Origin: Pleurotus djamor
Lineage: Eukaryota > Basidiomycota > Agaricomycetes > Agaricales > Pleurotaceae
Assembly (NCBI GenBank): GCA_029747585.1
Contig: JAPEVF010001403.1
Location: forward strand, 1 to 10,184
Direction of reading: 5' to 3'
DNA length: 10,184 nucleotides
In this document: piece by piece, positions 1 to 9,449 of the stretch
How the letters are laid out: every line of letters begins with the position of its first letter
Position numbering within the stretch: the first letter of the stretch is position 1
Made by a program: the position numbers and the translations under genes
Notes under the pieces: generated by a model
Database searches by the model: none
Told to the model about the DNA's origin: nothing
What the model saw: only the letters and a program-made list of their open reading frames with translations

Positions 1-1
1 A

Positions 2-184
2 AGATGTTCGCCTCGAGCAGCGGAGAGCGGGCCCTCTTCCATTGATGATTTGGCGGTAGAGACTGCCATGACTCTCGCGTTGGCGGAAATGAAGCTTGCC
101 CAGGGAGTCGGGCGTCTGGAATTCAGCTGTCCAAATCTCGGTGATGGTGACCAAGTGCGTGGGAAACGTCCAAACAGGAGTTGA
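2..184 (+). CDS. Possible 3' end of an unidentified plus-strand gene
   Basis: An open frame enters from the left edge (first full codon at 2) and stops at TGA 182-184, giving about 60 residues with a helix-like stretch rich in Ala, Leu, Glu and Met around residues 17-34. I do not recognise it. A strong-looking 3' splice site, a CT-rich tract followed by ATAG at 261-264, lies downstream and opens a second frame, 265-391 (42 codons, stop TGA 389-391). A donor GTGCGT at about 154 would join the two in phase, but that intron would be about 110 nt, twice the length of others in this window. The true end is therefore either 184 or 391, or the frame is chance. Sequence left of the window would settle it. 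Confidence 0.35.
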   Translation, partial: RCSPRAAESGPSSIDDLAVETAMTLALAEMKLAQGVGRLEFSCPNLGDGDQVRGKRPNRS

Positions 185-1013
185 GCGCTAGTAATCAGCG
201 CCCGGCGGACTCACTTCCTGGTTCGTAGCAAGAACATTATTCCCCACTCTCTCTCTCTCCATAGGATCTAATCTTGAAGTACTCAAATCAGTTGAAAGGG
301 TCGATTCCTCACTTTAAATCTATCTCAAGCTTGAAAACGGCTCTTCAAATGATAAATAATGAAGTTGTCCAAATCATGTCACTAAGCCTCTGAATTACAC
401 AATGAGCACCACTGGTGTCGCTGAAGTGACTTGTTACGAAGGAGTGTGAGTGGGCATACTCTTGAGAGTGCAGTGATAGCGGAAGGAACGCTCATGTCTT
501 GCACACTTATCAACACGGAGCTGGCGTGCCAGCACGCGTCTTCCCGCGCGATGCCCACGTCCAGAATGAAAGCAGGGTAGTAACTGAGAGATCCCAGGCT
601 TACCGACACGTAATTAGGCAAACATGGGGTCAGAAAGGACTTTACGACGTTCTGGAACATGCACGCCAAAAGAATCCCCACACCATGCCATGAGCTGCTA
701 GAACACCAAAGAAGTGTTGACTATGGAAGAGTCTGGGGAAAGGCCCGAGTCCATGGTTCATTGTTCCAGGGTACCGGCGAGGGTGAGCACGTAGAAACAA
801 TATAACTCAGTCCATTTGCGCACACGAGGTAACCGTAACACAAACATGAAATCGAAGGTACGTAAACAAGCAAACAGATGGGGGGATCAGGATCGAGGAA
901 ACAAAGTAAAATCATACACAGTAGCTAACAAAGCCCCGGAATACCGGAAGGAAAGGTTTCGAAACGCTCACTGACATTCACGGGTGTGAATGAAGAAGCG
1001 AGGATATGAACAC
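185..1013. other. Region with no supportable gene
   Basis: I see no convincing gene here. The longest open stretches are about 99 codons on the minus strand (681-382) and about 75 codons on the plus strand (466-693). They overlap each other and neither resembles a known family. A short candidate exon at 265-391 is discussed with the left-edge gene. The part from about 700 to 1013 is probably the 3' UTR and downstream flank of the minus-strand Cys-rich gene, because its minus strand is T-rich with no extended frame. A CT microsatellite lies at 247-260. Confidence 0.5.
247..260 (+). repeat. (CT)n microsatellite / polypyrimidine tract
   Basis: Six CT units followed by CC and then ATAG. It is a simple dinucleotide run, but its position directly before an AG also makes it a good polypyrimidine tract for a plus-strand 3' splice site at 263-264. 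Confidence 0.8.
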
Positions 1014-1389
1014 TCAAGTGGAATCAGGTGGGGGTATCTTGCCGCTGGCGACGATTTTGTCGTAAACACATCGGTCGCAGACGACGTCCTCGTAGGCATT
1101 GACGAGGTATCGTGTGGGTTGGAGCCTATGATGGTTTAGTGACCGAGGCAGTGGGGGAGAAGAACGAAGGGTAGCAACCTCGGGAGACAGGTCAGCGAGC
1201 AATCATGCTGCTCCAGATTGTGGCAGCGGCTGACGGCGCAAGTGGATTGCGTACAGTCCATCTAAACATGAAAGGGTGAGGTTGAGAGATAAGTGAGTAG
1301 AAACATTGAGGTGATGATACCTTCTGGCGACTGACAGTATAGCGGTGCCCGCACGCGCTCTGACCGAGTATATGGAGAGTGAAACACAT
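1014..1389 (-). CDS. Small Cys/His-rich protein of unknown function, 87 aa, three exons
   Basis: Exons on the minus strand are 1389-1321, 1261-1179 and 1125-1014; introns are 59 and 53 nt with GT...AG ends and the phases close exactly. The start is an ATG giving MCFTLHILG; the stop is TGA. The product has nine Cys and four His: C2, C13-G-H15, C26, C31, C36, H37, H42-D-C44, C48 and a C-terminal C67-x2-C70 (in VCDRC). There is no signal peptide or membrane segment. The spacing suggests one or two structural zinc sites. It resembles small fungal hypothetical proteins that begin MC and carry an early CGH motif, but I know no function for them. The splice model is supported because all three exons are short, phase-compatible and each contributes paired Cys/His residues. 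It lies 292 bp downstream of NUP85 on the same strand. Confidence 0.72.
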
Positions 1390-1681
1390 TGTTCGTGTTC
1401 CCCTCTTCACGCTTTCCTTGAAAAAAACNTAGACTGAGGGTAAATGGGCCCACTGACCTGTTCCTTATGTACGCCATGGGCAAGGCGCACAACGACATCG
1501 ATATGAGTACACAGGCTGGGTTAGAGTTCAAGTTCATCTCGAATAGGGTTCATTGGGTGCACCCCTTCTTCCCTCTCCATGCGCGGTTCACAGGACGAAC
1601 GGGTTCAAAAAAAACNAAAGTTATAAGGTTTATCAGGGGTAAATTCATTTAGTTGAAGCGGTAATCGGAAAAAGACCAATT
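1390..1681. other. Intergenic: NUP85 3' flank and upstream region of the Cys-rich gene
   Basis: This holds the 3' UTR of the minus-strand NUP85 gene and the presumed promoter of the minus-strand Cys-rich gene. It contains both ambiguous bases of the window: N at 1429 after seven A then C, and N at 1616 after eight A then C. Short open frames here are broken or ambiguous at those Ns. No clear TATA or CCAAT element was found. Confidence 0.5.
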
Positions 1682-4341
1682 TCATTTTCCACCTGAATCG
1701 TGCATATAACATTGCGAAAGGAACTTGGCTAACGCCAGCCGGACACATTGTAACTGATCGAAAGCCTTCTTTTCGTCGCCACCGAGGGATTTTGTGAGGA
1801 TAGCCATGTAATCCTGTGTCGAACCTTGTTGGGAACGAACAGTGATTTCGTTGAGCTTCGTCAGTAATGTGATAGCGCCCTGCACAGGAGGGACGGCGGA
1901 AATGTCTACTCGAGACATTCAAGAACGCAGGCGGTGGAAGAATATGGACCCACTAACCTCCTCGTGTAATGGATAGGGCATCTGTTAATAGAACCGGCCA
2001 CCAGGACTTTGGTGCGACTTCTTCCTGGAACATGGACACAAGATCGTTCAAGGCTTCCCGAGAAGCACCTTTCATCCGCAGCTGTTGGAAGCGGGCGTAT
2101 CGAACGGCAAATATTAGATGGTGCACAAACACGCGGGGGGCTTCACTTTGAGCGACAGGCTGTATGGCTGAAGCAACATCTTCTGCAAGTTTGATGAAGC
2201 CTGATGGACCTAATGAAATACACGATTAGGTGGGCATCATCTAAAAGGAAGAAACGTACCACTGATCCAGAATTCTTGCAGAACTCTGTCTGCGACATAA
2301 CCAACACCGACCCAATCTTCAGCGGAAGTATAATAAGCCAGCGCTAGTCCGTATTGCTTTCGACCGACGAGAGATCTGGCAGCAACCTGGAAGCAAGAGA
2401 TCAGTCACAAGGTCATATACCGAGTACGCAGAGCTCACTCTGCATGCAGAACGCCGGACATCTTCTCTGTGATGTTCCAAGCATGTTTCATTTATTTCTT
2501 TCAGAACCCCGACTACGTCCCCAGCCTGACTCGTCGAGGCTTGAGTTTCCGAGTCGAGACGTAAAGGCACCCGAAGAAGGATTTCGTCAGCACGCGATCG
2601 GCCCACCTCTCCACAGGAGTACATGTAGTCAACAGTTAGCCTCCATAAGCTAGCATCGGCATGTAAACTATCAGCGTAGGTGAGCACGTAGTAATCCCGG
2701 ATGGAGACATCTGCGCTGAAGCGAAGGTGAGCACGGAGGCATTTCAAAGACGAAACGATGAGCTAAGCTTACGATTCGTCCGGGCTCGTCTCGACAAGCG
2801 ACAAACCCTCCATAATGTCAGCCAAGTGTGCAGCAAGCCATGGATCAAGCTGAGCAGCGTAATCCAGCGCCTGCTCCAGTTTGTCTGAAAGAAGACTGAT
2901 GTGAATCATGTCCTCCAAGTTCGTCGGATCAGGTGGCAACGCCTCGACAGCCTGCGCAACAATGTACCTGGAATGAATGCATGAGCTAGTCTCCTTATTG
3001 GGCGACGCAAATCCTTACGGCAGGTCTTGCCGCCGCAAACGAGTATCCAAGAAGATCCCCCATGCAGCGCAAACCTCTTTCCAGTCGGCATCGAGATCTT
3101 CACAAACTCTCTGAACAACCGACTCTCTTCCCTCCAGAATACCGATGATATCGCTCAATCTAGCCCACCAATTGTCAAAGTCATCACTTCGCTCATCTTC
3201 GGGGACAAAATCCATTTCAATACGCAGTTCTTTGACTTTTTCTTTCCAGCGGTGGGAAGCATGGGTGAAGTCGCGCTCGGAACTGAATTGTTGGAGGAAG
3301 GGTTGGGTTTCGATGATGGGGATGAGCCGCTTCGACAGGGGATGAAGAGCTTCCGAGGGATGACGTGACAGAGCATCGAGGAAGAACACGGCAGCTTTGC
3401 GAAGACCGCGCAGTATAGCGCTAAGGCATGCAATGAGCAAAGCTTAGCAGATGGAGTATAACGACATACCGCGTCAGGTAAGGCCAGAACGCCTCGTCCT
3501 CCCAAGGGTTGTCAAGGGCACTCAGTTGGTCTCCATCTTCGGTTGAAGGCTCGATAAAGTGAATATTCAACCATTCCATCAACTCTTCACCTATCGGCAC
3601 GTCCTCATATCCGGGCTCCGGGAGGTATAGAACGACGAACAACGAGAAGCAAGTGTACAAGCTTCTATAATGACCGCTGCTAAATTGGAGAGGTTCAGCG
3701 CGTGGAAGGGGTTGCTGTAGGGGACGGGGTGAGTGTGGTTGTAAGACCCGAATGAGTAATTGCTCGCACCGAGGTATGTACCCAACATTCCTTAATAAAA
3801 TTGACATAGTCGATGGCCAGTTTGCGCATGGCCACAAGCTTATCATCTGGTTTCAGGCTGAGTATCATTAAGCAGAAATTAGCTGTGCGTCATCGCAAAG
3901 GATGAAGAAGACACCGACAATTGATCTTCATGAGCCTGTGCCTCTCTGACAAGCTTTTGGAAAGCGGTGAAGATGATCAGGGTATCCGTGGCAAACTGGA
4001 AAGAAGTTCTAGCGCAGTCGAGCACACAAAGCCCGAGGAACTATCACTCACTAGGCGACGCTCTGACACAGGAACTGCTTGCCGACTGGCGAAGTATATT
4101 GGTTGGTCTCCGAGTGCACGCTGTTCGTTTTTTGGGGGATTCGAGTCCTATACCCAGCAGAGCCCTCAAGTCCCGAGATTTTGTGACTCAACAGACCGCT
4201 TACCTTGCTGCTCACGAACACACACAAGGAATCATTGAGAGGTGACTGTGAGACTGACAACGTTTGGCCTGACTTTAGAAAGTCATCAACGCAGCCGGCT
4301 TCGAATAAAGGCGGCGCAAGGTTCAGGTCGTTTCCCCCCAT
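1682..4341 (-). CDS. NUP85: Nucleoporin Nup85, Y-complex (Nup84/Nup107-160) scaffold subunit, 704 aa, 11 exons
   Basis: Exons (minus) are 4341-4204, 4147-4052, 3995-3913, 3857-3782, 3714-3470, 3420-3019, 2967-2773, 2715-2439, 2386-2260, 2209-1958 and 1905-1682; introns are 49-67 nt. The ATG at 4341 is directly preceded by an in-frame TAG. In this family Nup85 is a helical ACE1 scaffold of the nuclear pore Y complex that binds the Seh1 propeller through its N-terminal segment. Recognition rests on the block with YLPEPGYEDVPIGEELMEWL (about residues 155-175), then RGLRKAAVFFLDALSRHPSE, WKEKVKELRIEMD and DWKEVCAAWGIFLDTRLRR in exon 6, LDPWLAAHLADIME in exon 7, and exons 8-11 following the family C-terminus. 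The first ~80 residues are strand-like, as expected for the Seh1-binding part. The least certain junction is intron 3, which needs a weak GTCTTC donor; an alternative in-phase junction is 3915/3838. No truncation is visible. Confidence 0.92.
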
Positions 4342-5097
<756 letters not shown>

Positions 5098-5232
5098 GTT
5101 TGATACTAAGTGGAAGGGGAGCTTAGAAAGTTGTGAGAGTGTTACGGTGGGTGGCTGATGGGAGTGATGAAGAGAGAAGTCCGAACCACAGGGCCTATAC
5201 TTATGGGTGTCGGTGTGGCTGTGTCACATTTC

Positions 5233-5248
5233 CTTGTTGATCAACAAG
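5233..5248. repeat. Perfect 16-bp palindrome in the histone promoter
   Basis: CTTGTTGATCAACAAG is identical to its own reverse complement. It lies near the middle of the divergent promoter, 135 bp from the H4 ATG and 132 bp from the H3 ATG, and is flanked by related TGGCTG(TG)TCAC elements. It is a good candidate for a homodimeric factor serving both directions. Confidence 0.85.
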
Positions 5249-5255
5249 TGGCTGT

Positions 5256-5261
5256 CACGTG
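5256..5261. promoter_or_regulatory. CACGTG box (bHLH-type site)
   Basis: GTCACGTG here matches the core recognised by bHLH factors of the Cbf1/Pho4/USF type. It follows immediately after the TGGCTG element and the palindrome. A second CACGTG occurs in the sirtuin upstream region at 9015-9020. Confidence 0.5.
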
Positions 5262-5269
5262 CGCGCTCG

Positions 5270-5275
5270 ACGCGT
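5270..5275. promoter_or_regulatory. MluI cell-cycle box (ACGCGT)
   Basis: ACGCGT is the core site of MBF-type (Mbp1/Swi6, Res1/Res2) G1/S regulators in fungi. It sits 106 bp upstream of the H3 ATG and 173 bp upstream of the H4 ATG, beside a GCGCGC run. Placement in a histone promoter fits S-phase control; use of MBF here is inferred. Confidence 0.5.
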
Positions 5276-5380
5276 TCATATTTATGAGCTCCGCCACCTG
5301 GCTCGACTCCCTCTAACTCTTATCGCCACCACAGCCATCACAACCCTTGCGTCACAACTTTTTATCACCTTCTATCATCA

Positions 5381-5967
<587 letters not shown>

Positions 5968-6160
5968 ATCGTCTTATTTCTTTTTGGGATATTTATTGTA
6001 ATTCTATCGTGTACACTATCGCACTGTCTCAATCGGGGCGCTTTTGCCCATTCCCTCTGTGAATTCGTGTGATGATCGTCGCGTTTTAGAGCGTGGCCGA
6101 GCCGCAGTGGAGGTAAAGGTATGTGTCTAAGATATGAAAGGTGTCGTGGTAGATAGTCAG
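5968..6160. terminator. Convergent 3' ends of H3 and SIR2
   Basis: Only 193 bp separate the H3 stop (plus) and the SIR2 stop (minus), so the two transcripts must end here, probably overlapping. On the plus strand a T-rich stretch with TATTTATTGTAATT at about 5990-6003 is a plausible H3 poly(A) signal region. I see no histone-type 3' stem-loop, as expected for fungi, whose histone mRNAs are polyadenylated. Confidence 0.6.
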
Positions 6161-8867
6161 TCATCGCGTCCGTTGCTTCTTCATATCCCGTTCCACAGGT
6201 GGCGGCACTTGCGGCGGCACGGGAGCATGCGACGACGCAGCAGGCATGTGCGCTTGCTCAAAGTCCTGCAGCCACTTGCCGCCCTCAGCCCCCCGAAACA
6301 ACCATACATGACTGCACAAAGTAAGTGGACCCACAAATCAGTTCCGAGTGGACGCGAATGAACGGAAGCTCGCCCACCTGTCCAACACTCTTTTCGGTTC
6401 TTCGTCAACAGGCAGGTCAGGTTGGGAGCGTTTTTTCATATTCACGTTTCCACGAGGGGGCTGAAAACGCATCGTCGATGGAGGTGTGGAGTTCCCAACG
6501 TCAGCTTGAACAACGGAAGTTGACTCAGTCCGAGGTGGCGGAGTGGGAGGAAGAGACGGCGTTTGTGAGAGATCCCACCCGAGCTTGTGACATAGGTGGC
6601 TGACTACCACGTCTGCATCTCCAAGGAGAACGATCTGATCATTAAACTCTGAGGTCTGTGGTAAAATCAGGTGAAAAAACGAGTCTTACATCCGGATTAA
6701 TATGTTTTATGGGCGTTTTGTTGATTAATATCTGCATAGCAGTGGGTGAACACGAAGATTTAGGGACCGTGACGACTGGAAGGAGGTACATACTTGCGGA
6801 ACCGAGTGGGGGAGGTGGTCTAATGACAAAATGAACATCGAGAGGGAGAGAAACGTAATGAATACGCCTACAAAGGATGTCTGAAACTGGGGCGACCTTC
6901 AAGGAGGTTCCAATGACAAGAAGGAGGTCGACTTGGGATCTGTCTGCCGCCAGGCAGTGATCAAAGTTGGAAGACAGCTTTTCCCCGAAAAATGTGATAT
7001 CTGGCTGCATGAAGAGATCACGCATGTCAACTTGAAAACAAAAATCCCTTGTATCGAAAACATACCTTCATAATTCCAGCCGGGTATTGTGGAGAATCAC
7101 TACAATCTTCCTCTTCACTATCCCATTGCCCGCGGCGCTTTTTCTTGCTACGCGGCTTGGACTTGCCTGGCTTCTGTGTTTTGTTTTGCGAGTCCGCCGG
7201 GGGATTACTGTTACACAGGCGGCAAAGAGGAACGCGGCGCTTCATAATGTCGGCCTCTATGGCTGAACCTTCTACGGTCGTCCGGCATTGGATGCATGTG
7301 GCCGTGGCGAATGAGCCATGGCACTGAAGAACATTCTTAACCCCGGCTAATGTTTCGAGGGTGTCGATGTTCTGGGTATAATTCTAGGAGAGAGTCGGAT
7401 TCAATATATCACCAAGGTGCAGTCTGTCGGACTTGAACTCACACGCAAAAGCTATACATAGATAACGTTCAGAGCATTAGCGTAACCTATATTGAGAAAC
7501 GATCGCGGCACTGACCTGTCCATTGTCCTCCACGAGTTTAATAAATCGGTGGCACGGGGATGGTACAAAGTTAGAGGGGTAAATCTGACTGATCGGATGT
7601 CAGTATATGGATACCCAGGTTGAGCGACCTGGAAAGACCTAGCAAAGGAGCTACGGCACGTGGAGGGTGAGCAGTCAGCATGAGTCGTCCGCGAGGCAAG
7701 ATTGTTCACTGACTAGAACACTGCCAGGCGTTAATAATAGTAGTTGGGACATCTAATGACTATACTCACCTGATGGGTTCTCGCGGAAGTAATGTATGTC
7801 GAACCTAAATACCCTTCAGGATTTGATTCCTCAGAAAGAGGGAAAGATCATGCACATTTGCTGTGGATCGTCTAAGTCATAATCTCCGTTCTCCTTCAGG
7901 GAGGCATAAAGGCCATTGCGGGAGCGAAAGTCCGGTATCCCGCATGATACGCCTAAAAGCGTGGTTGAAGATATGTTTGTCAGTCGAGATAAGCATGACT
8001 TACTGATGCCAGCACCAGTAAGAAGGATTATCCTTCTGCTGGATTGGATAAGCTGAACAGCATCTGCAACAGTGTTATACTGTGGCAACTTCTCGCGAAG
8101 TCTTAGTCTATGAATTTATGTAATGAAAGTTCGTCATGAAGGGGACAGGGACCTACTCTCGAGACATTGCAACTTTGAGGAAGTACATCATCGTTTTCTC
8201 AGGCATGATACGTAGCTCTGGACACTGAAGCATGGATCACATAACTATCCAAATTAATAATCACCCAATGCGACATACCAGGTCGATACCAAAAGCAGCA
8301 AGTAATTTCGGGATCGAGTGCTTGCGAAGAGTGACATATTCGCCCACCCATGCTGACATCCCTGTAGTACCGTGTTATGAAAAAGTTGCACTTGGTGGGC
8401 ACTCGAAAATTACCGTGCTCCTTCAAGTACCGCATCATTGCGCGGACCTCCTGGGCCGACCACGACTGCAAAGCTGCGGCGGTATTTATGTGCTTCGAGT
8501 GCTATCAGACACGGCAATCCATACCTTGGTCTCGAGACGTAAAAAGTGCTGAAACATCCAGTTCCATATCGTCTTCGTCAAGGATGATTTCGACTTCAGA
8601 GGGCGCTTTACCATTAACATCCTCATGGTCGATGCTAGGTTCCTCTTGCTCTGTAACCTTGGCTGAGTCTGGAAATGCGTTCATGAGGTCCTCGACGGTC
8701 TCCATGTCGATATCCACATCTTCGGAAGCGGCGAGAAATGCGCGTATCTGAGAAGTTAAACGATCGAAGCGACCCAAGTCCTCCGGCGAATGGTTGCTGG
8801 AGTTTGGAGGCTCGGAATTGGATCTAGACGGTATGGGAGTGGGTGCGACAGATTCCTGCGAGCGCAT
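6161..8867 (-). CDS. SIR2: Nuclear Sir2/SIRT1-class NAD-dependent protein deacetylase, 605 aa, 17 exons
   Basis: Exons (minus): 8867-8525, 8473-8414, 8361-8279, 8224-8157, 8107-8004, 7952-7856, 7804-7770, 7720-7714, 7650-7639, 7588-7516, 7451-7443, 7383-7066, 7004-6872, 6819-6794, 6731-6690, 6634-6378, 6311-6161. Introns are 49-66 nt; the total is 1818 nt. The ATG has an in-frame TGA five codons upstream. Class I sirtuins remove acetyl groups from lysines, including histone tails, using NAD. Seen: acidic N-terminus (1-115), helical module ([12 protein letters not shown]), NAD motif GAGIS at 216-220 followed by [20 protein letters not shown] at 301-304, catalytic His 319 in CHGSF, zinc ligands C327/C330/C351/C354, a basic then acidic insert at about 365-393 (likely nuclear localisation signal), [13 protein letters not shown] at 435-437 and a proline-rich basic tail. 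All catalytic residues are present. Three exons of 7, 12 and 9 nt are required. The order resembles yeast Sir2/Hst1 and human SIRT1. Confidence 0.96.
7443..7451 (-). other. SIR2: SIR2 9-nt microexon
   Basis: The exon is nine bases, phase 0 at both ends, encoding Leu-Leu-Arg that directly precedes NYTQNID in sirtuins. The acceptor is TATAG and the donor is the strong GTGAGT. Skipping it would keep the frame but delete the three residues before the NAD-contacting loop. Confidence 0.9.
7639..7650 (-). other. SIR2: SIR2 12-nt microexon
   Basis: The exon is twelve bases completing Tyr, then encoding Ser-Phe-Ala and starting the next Ser. The acceptor is CCGTAG and the donor is the weak GTCTTT. 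An alternative donor 12 nt downstream (CAG|GTCGCT) would break the phase into the next exon, so this boundary is forced by the conserved protein. Confidence 0.85.
7714..7720 (-). other. SIR2: SIR2 7-nt microexon
   Basis: The exon is seven bases, entered in phase 1 and left in phase 2, so that with its neighbours it encodes Val-Phe-Tyr of the conserved sirtuin segment NPSVFYSFA. The upstream intron ends TGGCAG and the downstream intron begins GTCAGT. Skipping it alone would shift the frame. Confidence 0.88.
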
Positions 8868-9449
8868 GGCCGCCGTGTGTCAGCTACGGGTACCAAGGGG
8901 TTGGCTAGACGTTGACCAGCTTTTTGGGTTACCACTAGGCGTAAGTGGAAGGTAGTGGTCGACCAACAGCCCAGATGACATAAGCCTCCTGAGCTGTGAA
9001 CTCCGGCCAAGGACCACGTGCGAGATGATCGTTCCGTTCGGGTCCCAGTGCCACTCCAGTCTCAACTCTCAACTTGGATTCCAAGTTTAACTAACCGCCC
9101 GCCATCGCTGCTAGGTTCCATTTGCATCGCAAGGAAACATCCGGACTTTGCTTAGTGCAGTATTTCCGATCGACGTTTTCCCCCCTCCGTGGGCTTCGTT
9201 CGTGCAGGATTAACTATAACACTTCCTATTTCAATTTGTGCGGATGCCTAGGTGGGTGGACTTTCTAAAAACATGTACCAAGCACCCACGGAACGCTCAG
9301 TGCATTCAATGAAGCCAATCGCTTTAGATAACGATAACTGCGTCTTGTCTTTGTCGACTTGCCAACCTGGGTATATAATGGTCGCCCACCTTGGTCACAA
9401 ATAAGTAACCCCTCCTTCAAACCCTTCATCTGAACAACCACCCGCTCAC
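8868..9449. promoter_or_regulatory. Divergent upstream region between SIR2 and the chorismate-lyase-like gene
   Basis: This 582-bp head-to-head gap has no convincing coding sequence. On the right side a TATATAA at 9372-9378 and a CCAAT at 9315-9319 are well placed for the plus-strand gene starting at 9450. On the left a CACGTG lies at 9015-9020, about 150 bp upstream of the SIR2 ATG. The minus strand next to SIR2 may be 5' UTR; an extra non-coding exon cannot be excluded. Confidence 0.6.
9372..9378 (+). promoter_or_regulatory. TATA box of the chorismate-lyase-like gene
   Basis: TATATAA within GGGTATATAATGG lies 72 bp upstream of the ATG at 9450, with a CCAAT box a further ~53 bp upstream (9315-9319). 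Spacing suits a fungal core promoter with a short 5' leader. Confidence 0.6.

Larger units (their letters stand above)
5098..5380. promoter_or_regulatory. Shared bidirectional H4/H3 promoter
   Basis: The 283 bp between the two ATGs must hold promoters for both genes. Visible elements, from the H4 side, are a TATA-like CATAAGTATAGG on the minus strand near 5194-5205, about 100 bp upstream of the H4 ATG; TGGCTGTGTCAC at 5216-5227; a perfect 16-bp palindrome at 5233-5248; TGGCTGTCAC at 5249-5258 overlapping a CACGTG at 5256-5261; a GCGCGC run; an ACGCGT at 5270-5275; a TATA-like TATTTATG at 5279-5286; and ATCACAACCCT at 5337-5347. The leader before the H3 ATG is pyrimidine-rich, common in fungal highly expressed genes. 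Coordinated S-phase expression of the pair is expected for histones; the specific factors are inference. Confidence 0.85.

Noticed and set aside
382..693. Overlapping open frames on both strands (99 and about 75 codons)
   Set aside because: Neither has a recognisable domain, clear splice context or convincing start, and they exclude each other, so they are not called as genes.
1262..1537. A minus-strand frame that could be an upstream exon of the Cys-rich gene
   Set aside because: It contains an N, and the candidate 41-nt intron joins it out of phase with the MCFTLHILG start. At most it is 5' UTR.
3027..3368. A 113-codon plus-strand frame
   Set aside because: It is a shadow of NUP85 exon 6 on the opposite strand.
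7384..7804. SIR2 as a pseudogene because its frame appears broken here
   Set aside because: Short introns and three microexons restore every conserved residue with valid splice sites and phases, so the gene is intact.
8756..9065. Minus-strand frames upstream of SIR2 as an N-terminal extension
   Set aside because: An in-frame TGA at 8882-8880 precedes the SIR2 ATG and no clear phase-compatible splice pair was found.
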